The position numbers and the translations under genes were made by a program. The notes beneath the pieces were generated by a model. The model was not told the origin of the DNA. It was given only the letters and a program-made list of their open reading frames with translations, and made no database searches. From positions 1,612,001 through 1,676,000 of the forward strand of contig JBCAQO010000002.1 in assembly GCA_039111635.1 (NCBI GenBank): a stretch of DNA of 64,000 nt, written 5' to 3'. Positions 28,874 through 38,449 of this stretch are shown here, piece after piece. Every line of letters begins with the position of its first letter. The stretch's first letter is position 1. This stretch comes from Heterobasidion occidentale. Its lineage: Eukaryota; Basidiomycota; Agaricomycetes; Russulales; Bondarzewiaceae.

Positions 28874-30572
28874 GTCCTGCATGACGTTAAACTGTGAAAA
28901 GATAAGAAGGCAGGGGAAGTACCTGACCATTTTGCGTTGCAGCCCTCCGGTCTCAAGACAAGGACAAGCATCTAACACTCTCGTTGTCAAGAGGTATTCT
29001 GACAAGCGAATCGGGCGTCCCGCTTGGATCCCCAGTTTTACAGGGCCCTTTCCGCATTAGGAGGCCCTTAGGATTCACAACATAACCTTGGTACTGGTAC
29101 ATGAATGATGCATGAATATTGGTGGGAAATGGTGTTGCATGTTCGCCGTTGGGGAACGGTGGACCAACCTTGCTGTCAAGGTCTGACAGGTGTCTTGGAC
29201 GTCCCACTTTGGATCTCCGGTTTTACAGGGTCGTTTCCGCATTAGGGGACCCTATCTGCGATGCAGGAACTAATGGCCGCACTCCATTAGTAACCCAAAA
29301 CGGAGAAATTTACATCCGCAATGATGTAAAACTACGAAAGGCTTGGTCCGCAATGACGATAAACTAGTCACCGTCCAGAACAACGTTAAAGCTACCAAGA
29401 CCCTCGGAGCGTGGTTGTATTCTGGCAGACGGTGGAAGGGAGGGCCTCCACCGTTGCAGAACCCTGCCGACTAGGTCGAGGCGCTTCCATATTCCATACG
29501 CCCTACGGTAAAAGAATATGGGGTCGACACGGTTCAATTCCGTGCGAGGGGTTTGGGGACATGAAGCGGGTTGTCAGTCTTCCGACGACAGGACCACGAC
29601 TACTCCATGGCGCTCCCATTCTACCCTTGAAGTCCAAAGCAAGGATTCCGCTTCAAGGGCCAGTCAAGAGGCAACTGGGATCGTGCCTCAGGTGCACGTC
29701 CGCAATGACTATAAACTACGGACGCCCTCCATGGCGTTAAAACTGGGGTTGCCCTTTCCTTCACAGGGCCATGAGCAGTGTCCAAACATGAGATATGTTT
29801 TGGCATTGCTGCGTCCGCAAAGATGTTAAACTACCACTCCTTTCAGCATAGGAGATGTCGATTGACATTGTTGTTGACGCCATGATGTTAATCTAGTCCG
29901 CAATGACGATAAACTATTTACTCCTTCAAGTATAGGAGTCGTGATTGATGGCCATGACCTTGGCCACCAATTAGTCCGCAATGACGATAAACTATTATCC
30001 CTCGTTCTAGGGATCGTATTGGAGCTAGAATTACCGTTTCTAGCTGCAATAGTCCGAAATGACCTTAAACTACCCTCACCCCGGAGGATTAAATCTATCG
30101 AGGCTCGGGAGGTTCAAGCCAGGCGATAGCGGACGTCCGCAATGACTATAAACTAGTTGCCGTCCTTCATGACGATAAACTGAGCTGCCCTTCTGTCTAC
30201 AGGGCCATGTGAGTTGTGTCAAAATAGGCCTTCACGTCTATTCTCGCAACTCTAGAAGTTATCCGGTTTGATATAGTATAAACCGTCACCATCCTTCCTC
30301 AATGGGAACCCTGTCAAGATGGCTGTACTTGGTCTAGGGCCCTATGTGCATCACCGATGAATGTTCCGGCGCACAGAAAAGGTCTACCATCTTGTTTACA
30401 GGTACTCCTATGTTGGAAGATGGATAGGTCCGCAACGACCTTGGTTTAAACTAGCAGGGCAGTCCGCAACGACTTCTGTATAAACTAGCCTCAGTCCGCG
30501 AAGACTTAAGGATAAACTAGCCGACGTCCGCAAAGACGCAAAACTACGGACGTCCGGCACGACGTTAAACTA
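28874..30572 (+). repeat. Dispersed 21-nt motif array of element A (about 18 copies)
   Basis: Motif GTCCGCAATGAC, two variable bases, TAAACTA. Starts: 28874, 29314, 29346, 29373, 29698, 29721, 29813, 29879, 29896, 29974, 30052, 30135, 30162, 30428, 30462, 30494, 30526, 30552 (29721 and 29879 degenerate). The last five form a tight cluster with 26-34 bp spacing, where element B has four. The core GTC...GAC is a short inverted repeat. Function unknown. Confidence 0.85.
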
Positions 30573-30621
30573 CCAGGACATACCTTACACTGACCCCGCA
30601 TAATTACCGTCAAGGTGGATA

Positions 30622-30645
30622 CCATGGTTATTCAAGAAACCATGG
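30622..30645 (+). other. Conserved hairpin in the 3' noncoding region of A
   Basis: CCATGGTT and AACCATGG, 8-bp stem, 8-nt loop. Element B has a 9-bp version at 839-863. Confidence 0.6.
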
Positions 30646-31390
30646 GGTTCAAAGTCTATTCTTCAAAGTCCTTACCTCGTGTTCAATACGCGGAGCGCTG
30701 CTACATGCTCGCTCCCTTGTGAAAAACAAACTCTGGACGAACACTCAATCTCTAACCAGGATGGGCCACCGTATGGGGCTGACAGAGTTAGGGATCTTCA
30801 AAGGGGTCTTGCCAGACTCAAAACAAGTCAAGAAAATGTCTATTCTTGATAGGTTGGTGGGCCTAAGCCTTAGTAAAGCGATCAACCCACACACCTGGAG
30901 TCCCCCTCGATACCGGAGATCAAGGAGATGAAGATCTATCCTGGAAACACTGAAGCATGGCCTTCGGTACTTTGAAGAAGAACGACACACACCCATCCAC
31001 AGACGAGTTTCTATTTCATCTCACAATCATTTGCACGACACCTTTCTGAATCGTCGCCAGAGAAAATACTGGCCTATCAAACCTACCAGGGAGCCCTGGT
31101 CGAGTAGCTGCCTATCGACTCTAGGAGTGTACTCACACAAAAACGTACGGTGAAGGAAGAACACCGAGGGCGACGCAATATTGTGGCTGATATTGCTATG
31201 AGCCTGGATCAAACAGCTCAACGGAGAAGGAAAACTCCTAGGCGTTGTAAACAACGTAGGTTGGTCTTCGCCCTAGAAAACGAAGCGATATTGGGAAGAC
31301 ACATCCCAATCTATTTTGACGACCAGAAAAGCAATTGTATGTGGAATGACGATGAAGCTCAAGCGAGTAGTCCCCTCAGGAGTTGGGACC

Positions 31391-31404
31391 TAGAAAGGGG
31401 GTAA
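31391..31404 (+). other. Polypurine tract of element A
   Basis: TAGAAAGGGGGTAA directly before the 3' LTR. Confidence 0.8.
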
Positions 31405-31993
31405 TGTTATGACTTGACCGATCGGGGCCCTTCGGGGTCGGTCTAACCGATGGATCAAGCATCACATGCTAGGCAGCTCCACTACGGAGCGTACACCAAG
31501 GTATTCGGCGTGTCCTTAGGAGCCGACAAGACCGATGGTTCTTCAAGACATCGGTAGAGGCTATATTGGAGGGACACGAGGCTCACAGAGTTCACACAGT
31601 AATAAGAAAGGCATTCACATGCCATGGGCTTAGGGCTTGTGGGTAAGCACCTCGTCGCACCATGATGGATCAGTGCGACTGGAGAAGTACAAGAGCAGGC
31701 GCCGGATGAGAAAGACGGCGACCACAGCTCTCCTAGGATGGAAACCTGGAGAAGCACACGGACTCTTACCCTATACCCCATACAGTATATAAGGCCCATA
31801 GAATAGGCTGAGGATCTTCAGTCTATTCTCTTCGTTCCCCCTGTATCTACACATACAGGACTCTTAGAGCCAATCACTATTCCCTCCTGTATCGTTACCT
31901 GATACAGTCGAGACTTCGCCCATCACTCAGTCTATCGTGCAACCTAGGGAAGAACCTGTTACTCTTGGGTTACTGAATGAGCAGTTCGTAACA
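31405..31993 (+). repeat. 3' LTR of element A
   Basis: 589 bp, TGTTATGAC to CGTAACA, TATATAA at 31786-31792. Followed by the GTTTC target duplication. Confidence 0.95.
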
Positions 31994-31998
31994 GTTTC

Positions 31999-32334
31999 CA
32001 TCCCAAGAGAACTGTGGTCGCCGTCTCTCTCAGCCGGTGCCTACTCTTGTACTTCTCCAGTCGCACTGATCCATCATGGTGAGACGAGGTGCTTACCCCT
32101 AAGCCCTGAGCCCATGGCATGTGAATGCCTCCCTTATCTGTGTACCTATCTTGTGAGCCTCGTGTCCCTCCAATATAGCCTCTACCGATGTCTTGAAGAA
32201 CCATCGGTCTTGTCGGCTCCTAAGGACATGCCGAATACCTTGATGTACGCTCCGTAGTGGAGCCACCTAGCATGTGATGCTTGGACCATCGGTTAGACCG
32301 GCCGTGAAGGGCCCCAATCGGTCAAGTCATAACA
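31999..32334 (-). repeat. 5' LTR of element B, outer part
   Basis: Continues the LTR interrupted at 21128; ends CATAACA at 32334 (TGTTATG on the minus strand). This is the right boundary of element B. Confidence 0.92.
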
Positions 32335-33738
32335 GCCGGCACGTCCACATTTCCAGCAAGTACACGTGTCAGGGTCGGTGGGCATAGAAGGCGGGAGAGT
32401 TGGCAGGTTAGGCCATACATTTTCGGAGTCAGCAGTGTCCGTGGGCCAGCCTTTGTCTATTGCAACAGGTATGTCTGGAGACTGGGAGGTGGTTTTATCG
32501 ACAACGATAGGATGGGCGAGGTTGTCGCTGAGTAGGGGAGGGGATGGGGACACAGCAGGGGGTGAGGGGGGTAGTACCGGTAGCGGGCAAAGAACCTGGC
32601 GATCCCGGACGGCCTGTTCGGGGTCGTAAGGAGGACTGGTAGGCTGCATGAATTGAGCGGTTTCTTCGTCGGTGGGTCAAAAGGAGAGGGGCTGTGTAGC
32701 CAGGAGGTTAGGAGCGGAGGAGGGTTCCGTGACTACAGGAGGATTGACGGCCATTAATTCTTTAACGTCGATCAGATGGAAGCCTTGTTCCTGTATATCC
32801 GGTTTGGTCATTACTCAGGGCCTGACATAATCCTCCGGGTTACACCCACCAGCCCAGTAGTTCACGATAGGGTGGACTCCACAACTGTTGAGGGGAAATG
32901 AGTGGGTCGGCAACAACCCTTTAGGGACGTACTCCTCGATTTCCAAGCACAACCCGTTAAATCTGATGAAGCGGAACCAGCGGATCGTGTTCTCCTTGTA
33001 GTGAATTCGGGCTAGCGTGTTGAGCCAAGCCTGTACCATGTGTTGCTGAAGGAGGACGGAGCTGCTGCTAAAAATCCCACCCAGTCGGAAGTTGATCATG
33101 TCGTTGCATATGGCAGGGAGGTTGATGAGCCCTCTACGACGGTACGAGGTGACCGTCAGGTTAGCAAGAAGGATCGCCTGGTTCTGGGTAAGCGGTCCCG
33201 AGAATACCTGATAGCCCTGTGCCAGGATCATTTGCTGTAAATAAAAAAGGAAGGTGTGGGGATCTTTCAAACCTGGTTGATTCAGGATGACGGGAGCCTT
33301 GTCCTCTGCAAGCGTGAGGTGGTAGATGCTATTGTTCGTGGACAGATCCTGGTAGAGGCAGAGGTTGTGCAATGGGCTGGGTAGGGCGCGGATACGGAAG
33401 CGGGGGTTCTCATTATGTACTGCAAAAGCCTACTGGAGGATGACAAGGTAGGGGTTTGGCATTTGAGCCGGGAAGCGTGGAATCACGAATTCTTGTAGCG
33501 GGTCAGCAACATCAATGCCTTCTAGGGGAATGCCGTTGTTGTTGTTGGAGTCCAAGTTTGAGTAGTCGTCAATGAGCGTGGGGGTGATGGAGGCTGGGGT
33601 GATGGTGCAAAGGATGAATGGGTTGGGGGAAGGGGTGTTGGAAGTGTAGGTGGAGGGAGTGATGGAGGTCATGGTGAAGTTATCAGGAATATAGCGGGGG
33701 GAGTGAGCGAGGAGGAGGTGTGCAGGAGTGAGGGACAT
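32335..33738 (-). pseudogene. Element D post-pol long ORF, ending in a cysteine motif; cut by element B
   Basis: One frame from MSLTPAHLLLAHSPRYIPD at 33738 with TAG at 33430-33432, TGA at 32815-32817 and a further TGA near 32680, still open at the B insertion; at least 460 codons. Thr/Pro/Ser-rich start, then a hydrophobic-aromatic middle (LKDPHTFLFYLQQMILAQGY, TIRWFRFIRFNGLCLEIEEY), a Pro-rich stretch and a C-terminal C-x-C-x2-C-x4-C motif (CTCWKCGRAGC) that resembles part of a zinc knuckle. The middle could be a capsid-like domain. No family recognised. Not present in elements A or B. Confidence 0.6.
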
Positions 33739-33790
33739 TCAAATGTAGCTGGGGGGCTGAGGAGTGTCTCTGCTCGATGCAGGGTGTCTT

Positions 33791-34009
33791 TTATACAATG
33801 GAGGAGATGCCAATAGTGGCAGTGGCATGAAGAGATCCGAGAACAAGAGCGATTGCGATGAAGACAGCGGTGAGAGCAAGAGTCACAATGATGGTGTAAA
33901 TGGCCACTGTAGATAGAGTAGGGTCGAAAGGGGTCATAGTCGTTTGCCTGGCCATGCCAATCCTCGGTTGGTCTGCTTTTGTAGCTCCTGGTATGCTTGA
34001 GTCCGCCAA
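33791..34009 (-). CDS. Element D small ORF with one transmembrane segment
   Basis: 72 residues; the likely start is the inner Met of MARQTTMTPFDPTL. A hydrophobic run of about 24 residues (VAIYTIIVTLALTAVFIAIA and onward) would span a membrane once. No signal-peptide cleavage site is clear. It lies between pol and the long post-pol ORF. Whether it is a real product or a chance frame in a decayed element is open. Confidence 0.4.
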   Translation of the reverse strand: MADSSIPGATKADQPRIGMARQTTMTPFDPTLSTVAIYTIIVTLALTAVFIAIALVLGSLHATATIGISSIV

Positions 34010-34152
34010 TTAGAGTTGTCCAATTGCTTCTGCTGTAGCTTTGATTGAGGCGAGTCTATATTGGGCTTCTTTAGTTGTGCTTCTCGATCGTTAATCACCG
34101 GTGGTGGCACTTTTGATCTAGGAACCAGGGGCGGCTTCTTTAGCTGCATCAT
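33934..34152 (-). CDS. Element D small Lys/Gln-rich post-pol ORF
   Basis: 72 residues starting right after the pol stop at 34153, in the position where A and B have their post-pol ORF. Basic and Gln-rich (DSPQSKLQQKQLDNSNWRTQ), no recognised domain. It overlaps the transmembrane ORF by 76 nt in another frame. Confidence 0.4.
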   Translation of the reverse strand: MMQLKKPPLVPRSKVPPPVINDREAQLKKPNIDSPQSKLQQKQLDNSNWRTQAYQELQKQTNRGLAWPGKRL

Positions 34153-35952
34153 TCATTTGTTGATCTTTTCCATGATCTGGGGGATAGCCAATCCTGTAGC
34201 GAGAAACTTCTTTCCAATTGGATGCTTCTCAAGCTTCTTTTTAATTTGATCTTCTTTGGCTACTCTGTTGAGCTCTAATTTGATCACCAGGGCCAGAATG
34301 GATGCTTCCATTCCTTTGACTGCTCGAGGATGCTGGCGGTAAAAGTCATTTATGGCTTCTTGTGTGTTAGTGATGTTTGCCGTGGCTTTCCAAGAGTTGT
34401 CCAATTCTGGGTAGCCCTTCTATTTGATCAGGTACTGCAGTGTCTTTCATCGTCCGAAGCATCAAGCTCCGACGATGGCTTCGACTTTGAATTCTTCTTG
34501 CCCCTCGATCAGGTCCGGAGCCGGTTTAGGGTAGTTAGGGTCGTAGACCTTGTTTTCCTTGTAGGGTGTGAGTCGACTAGCATGGAAGACGTCGTGAATG
34601 CGCTTCCAGCTGTTGGGCAGTTTCAACCTGAAGTTGACATTTCCTATAGTGTCAATAATTTCAAATGGCCCAAAGTGTTTGGGTCTTAGTTTCCCTGATG
34701 GGTAGTCGGTGTGGATGTTCTTCCCATCTAGCCATACTTGATCTTCTTTCTTGAAAGGTGGCAGGTCCGTTCCAAAACAGTCGTGCTGTATCCTCATGGC
34801 TTTGGCTGCAATTTCGAGGCTGGCTTGTGCTTCCTTCCTAGCATGCTGCAGAGCTTCGAGGCGAGCATTGGCGGTGGGGACATTTGTGTTTCCGATGATG
34901 GCTGGGTAAGCCCGTGGTTGATATCCATGGAGAAGTTCAAATAGTGACTTCTGCGTGGCTGAGTGCTGATAGGTATTGTGGGCATATTTCACATAAGGGA
35001 TTATTCCGGCCCAATCGTCTTGTGAAGAGCTGCAGAAAGCTCTGAGGTATTGTTCTAGTTCGTGATTCATTTGTTCAGTAGCGCCATCTGTTTGTGGATG
35101 GTAAGCTGTGCTCAAAGCAGATTTGATTTCTAATTCCTTGAGTAGGGCTTGCGCTACTTTTGAAGCGAATTGGGTTCCTCTGTCCGATATAATTTTATTG
35201 GGCAGTCCATAGCGTCTCCAGGTATTTTCTAGCAGGATCTTGGCTGTTCCGTCAGAGTCGATGGATTTCTGGCATGGGGTTATTACTGTAGTTTTAATAA
35301 ACTGGTCAGTTACTACATGTAATGAGTCGTATCCGTTTGATTCTAGTAGATCTATAATAAAATCCCTCGTTATTGTTCTAAAGGGTTGGTCTGGAATCTC
35401 CGTTAGTTGTAAGGGTACCATAGTAGGATGTGTGTTGTTCTTGGTGGATTAACAGATGGCGCACCCTTCTACATATTGATGAACTGTGTTTGAGATTCCC
35501 GGCCAAGTGAATTCTTGTCCTACTGCTACTAGGGTTCCTCTTTGTTCTGGATGTCCTGCTGCCAGATTATTGTGGTTTAACTTGATGATATCTTGACGAA
35601 GTTGTTCGTTTTGAGGAACATATATTTTTCCTCTGTGAAAGACCAATCCTTCTTTTTTGTTCCATTCTTGTAAGCCTTTCTTCATGCTTCGAGGTCCTAA
35701 GGTTTTGACCTTGGCTAGGGTTTCTAGTAGCCATTTATCTTTCCTGTTTTCTTCAATGATTTGTTTCCGAAGGTTGTCGTCTATTATGGTGACACCTCCT
35801 GGTCCAGTTGCCCTAATGTGAAGCATTTGGTGGGGGTCCCAACTGTCTTCTGTATTGATGGCATTAATTTCTGCAAAGGGTCTTCGGATTTTTTCTATGT
35901 CATTGAAAAGTTTGGGTTCCAAGAGTGTTTCGTCTGAATTGTCAAATTCCAC
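34153..35952 (-). pseudogene. pol: Element D integrase and chromodomain remnants
   Basis: Zinc region (LNHNNLAAGHPEQRGTL to EGCAIC) then TAA where relatives have CAA (35449-35451). The DDE core follows in frame: ITRDFIIDLLESNGYD, ISDRGTQFASKV, YHPQTDGATEQMNHELEQ. The SH3-like C-terminal domain (KLRPKHFGPFEIIDTIGN) leads into a chromodomain (LQYLIK, stop, KGYPELDNSWKATANI) in which TGG became TAG, with a frame change near 34450. Pol ends at 34153. Confidence 0.85.
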
Positions 35953-37235
35953 CCTCTTTTTATGGTCTGGACACCATACAGACTGTCGGATTTATTAGTG
36001 ACTCCTGCCTTGTGCGTTAATTTGTAGTCAAAACGCGAGAGGTAGAGTGACCATTGTGCTTGCCGACGGTTCAATTTCTGGCTTGACCGGAACCATTCAA
36101 GGTTCTTGTGGTCTGTCCAGACGTCTATTGGGTGGTTGGTGCCCTCCAAGTAGTGTATCCAAGCTTCAAAAGCTTGAACGACAGCCAGCAACTCTTTATC
36201 ATAGATTGGGTAGTTGCGTTCTGTAGGTGAGAGCAACTTGGAAATATAAGCACATGGATGCCATTTTCCATCTTTGGCGACTTGTGATAGTACTACTCCG
36301 GTGGCAAAGTTGGAGGCATTGCATTCAATGCGGAAGGGGTTCCTTGTATCCGGCATAACAAGCACCGGAGATTCTGTAAATATTTGTTTTAGCATTTGAA
36401 ATGCTTCTTCGCATGCTGGTGTCCAATCCCAGGTGCATTCCTTTTGTGTTAACTCGAATAGCGGTCATGCTATTTTTGAGTAATCCTTGATAAACCTGTG
36501 ATAAAAGTTGCAGAAACCTAAAAACGATTGCACTTCCTTGACTTTTCCAGGGGTTGGCCAGTCTATGATACCGGCCACTTTGATCGGGTCTATTTCAAGA
36601 TGTCCGTGTGATATAACGTATCCAAGATAGTCAATTTTCTTTTTATGGAAGTGGCATTTCGAGGGTTGTAGGTATAGATCGTTGTCTTGTAAGATCTGTA
36701 AGACCTTCCATACCGTCTTGATGTGGTCGTCCATAGTTTTGGAGAATACTAGGATGTTGTCCATATAAATTGCTACTTTTCTGGCATAGATGAGGTCTTT
36801 GAAGAGGGCGTTCATCATTGTTTGGAATGTTGCCGGCGGGTTGGTTAACCCAAAGAACATGACCAGAGGTTTGTACATCCCTAGATTGGTGACGAACGTG
36901 GCTAGTTTCTTGCTTCCTTCTTTCATGCGTACATTGTTATATCCTGTATTGACATCCATTAGTGAGAAGTATATAGCTTCGGCTAGAAGGTCCAGTAATT
37001 CTTGAATAATCGGCAAAGGGTACTTTTTCTTGATCGTTATTTCATTGAGCTTGCGATAATCCATTACTGGCCGTAGTTTTCTATTTTTTTTCTTGATGAA
37101 GAAGAATGGGGATGCCATATGCAACTTGGATTCTCTGATGAATCCTTTCTGAAGGTTTTCGTCTATGAATTTCTTGAGTTCCACTTGCTTACCAGGGCTG
37201 AGGCTGTATAGCTTGGGTTTGAGCAAGTGATCCAT
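35895..37235 (-). pseudogene. pol: Element D reverse transcriptase and RNase H remnants
   Basis: RT at 37235-36465 (KLRPVMDYRKLNEITIKKKY, FVTNLGMYKPLVMFFGL) with the catalytic motif YMDN (IYMDNILVFSK) in place of YMDD. A CGA-to-TGA stop at 36465-36467 separates it from RNase H (36395-35895: YNFATGVVLS-like region, YDKELLAVVQAFEAW, VWTDHKNLEWF). A frameshift near 35960 leads into integrase. Confidence 0.87.
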
Positions 37236-37564
37236 TCCTTCCTTGATCTCTATCTTGTGATCCCAGGGTTGAGAGAGCGGTAGCTGTCTCTTTGGTTGAC
37301 CCTCAAAACCTTCCTATAATTCCAGTATTCCTTTGGTACTATTTCCTTGAAGGATAGTTCGGGTTTCCCTTTGGCGGCTTCTTTTGCAAGTCTTTGCGAG
37401 TTGGTGTGCTTTGTTTGTTTTCCTGTCTATGCTTTGGCAGGTTTAATTCCTTGAGCCGGTATGTTGGCATATGGAAGTTCTGTGGTTTCGGCATGATGTA
37501 TGTCAATGCCTTCTTCGGAATTGTTGTATAATTCCAGTGCCTGTAAAGTTCCTGTATCTAGGCA
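37236..37564 (-). pseudogene. Element D decayed linker between protease and RT
   Basis: Corresponds to the region upstream of RT in A. No frame longer than 60 codons; several stops. Confidence 0.5.
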
Positions 37565-38449
37565 TCAAACAAGATAGACTCCATTTTCTTCAAGATCCTT
37601 GGAGGGAAGTGCCGGAAGTCCGTCACTGTCCTCTGGAACGTCTTCTTCAGCCCATGTCGGAGCCTTGTAATTTCTGGCTTGGGCCTTCAAACGTTCAGCA
37701 TTCAACCTTCGAGTTGCGAACTCCGGACTTGTAGGTATTGTCCACAGATGTGGTACTGTGGTGTTTCCCACTTTCCGGCCTGGTACTGCTTTTCCCGGCT
37801 TTTGCACTGGTATTGAGTAATCGCCCATTTGCGGTACTGTTTCCATGCACCGTATACTTGGTTTAGGACGTCCTGGTTTTCTTGTAGCTCTTTTGGCTTT
37901 TACCGGTTCTTCTTTTATTTGGCAGGAGAGCGGGCATCTGGCAAAGTGCAGCCCGTAGGCATGCCAGTCGACTTCTGAGTTATGTTCTAATAACCAGTTG
38001 GTTCCTAAAATGACGTCCTCTTTTCCTATTTCCGCAATATAGAATCTTGCTGATTCTGTATGTGACCCTCCCTTTTTGCCTAGAACCTGTAACTTTAGGT
38101 TGGTGAATCTTGTAATGGGTCCTCCTTTAAACTCCATGTTTTGGACTGTACTGACTGGAATCAGGGTGGGGGTTTTATGCGTGATGATTTGATGTGCTTC
38201 TACAAAGTGAGGGTGCATGAAGATTCTGGTGGCTCCACTGTCTACCAGTGCTTGAGTAGCAGCTTTTCTATTCTTGCCTATGAGTGTCTTGAGTCGGAGT
38301 GATGATGCACCATGTGATTTCATTTCTGAAAGATACAATACATCTAAATGTCCATGCTCTTGGTCAGCGTCTTTACTGGCCAGAGGAGCATACCAATTTC
38401 CTGCAAGAATCCTACTCTCCACATCTGCTGCCGATGGGAGAGGCCTCAA
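37565..38449 (-). CDS. pol: Element D protease region
   Basis: 294 residues without stop. Aspartic protease with canonical D-S-G-A (TQALVDSGATRIFMHPHFVE), then GKEDVILGTNWLLEHNSEVD closing the domain. Lys/Pro-rich C-terminus. The rest of pol is frame-broken. Confidence 0.8.
   Translation of the reverse strand: MRPLPSAADVESRILAGNWYAPLASKDADQEHGHLDVLYLSEMKSHGASSLRLKTLIGKNRKAATQALVDSGATRIFMHPHFVEAHQIITHKTPTLIPVSTVQNMEFKGGPITRFTNLKLQVLGKKGGSHTESARFYIAEIGKEDVILGTNWLLEHNSEVDWHAYGLHFARCPLSCQIKEEPVKAKRATRKPGRPKPSIRCMETVPQMGDYSIPVQKPGKAVPGRKVGNTTVPHLWTIPTSPEFATRRLNAERLKAQARNYKAPTWAEEDVPEDSDGLPALPSKDLEENGVYLV

Larger units (their letters stand above)
28772..31390 (+). other. 3' noncoding region of element A
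   Basis: About 2.6 kb without a convincing ORF. Holds the 21-nt motif array (28874-30572), two copies of a unit around GGATC-x-CC-x-GTTTTACAGGG (about 29020-29066 and 29210-29255), a hairpin (30622-30645), and a stretch near 30650-31010 almost identical to B. The 70-codon ORF at 30719-30931 is identical in A and B, but so is the surrounding DNA. Confidence 0.8.
21129..31993 (+). mobile_element. Element A: nearly full-length young Ty3/gypsy chromovirus
   Basis: Two LTRs (586 and 589 bp) that differ by two C/T substitutions and one 3-bp indel, target duplication GTTTC on both sides, gag, pol, post-pol ORFs, long 3' noncoding region and polypurine tract. It is inserted head-to-head in the 5' LTR of its own relative B. 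Despite near-identical LTRs, pol has TGG-to-TAG and the post-pol ORF CAG-to-TAG, so it probably moved using proteins from another copy, or was mutated quickly after insertion. Confidence 0.95.
1..32334 (-). mobile_element. Element B: Ty3/gypsy chromovirus, interrupted by elements A and C, 3' LTR cut by window start
   Basis: Reading on the minus strand: split 5' LTR (32334-31999 then 21128-20877), gag (20441-19173), pol (19095-15241), post-pol ORF (15180-14474 continuing at 3270-2594), long 3' noncoding region, polypurine tract (97-84) and the first 83 bases of the 3' LTR. Element C splits the post-pol ORF and element A splits the 5' LTR. Removing both inserts leaves an element of about 10 kb collinear with element A. 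Pol has two CAG-to-TAG stops and the post-pol ORF a CGA-to-TGA stop, so this copy is defective. B lies in the last ORF of element D; the five bases after its right end (32335-32339) should recur left of the window. Confidence 0.9.

Noticed and set aside
28874..30572. The 21-nt repeats as a CRISPR array
   Set aside because: Spacing is irregular (0 to about 440 bp), repeats are degenerate, there are no cas genes, and the DNA is eukaryotic retrotransposon sequence.
30719..30931. 70-codon ORF identical in A and B (also 553-870 minus) as a small conserved protein
   Set aside because: The flanking noncoding DNA is equally identical, so frame conservation cannot be inferred from two copies.
33791..34009. 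Element D as an envelope-bearing, errantivirus-like element
   Set aside because: Only one short transmembrane segment is visible; there is no signal peptide, cleavage site, fusion peptide or glycosylation pattern that would support an envelope.
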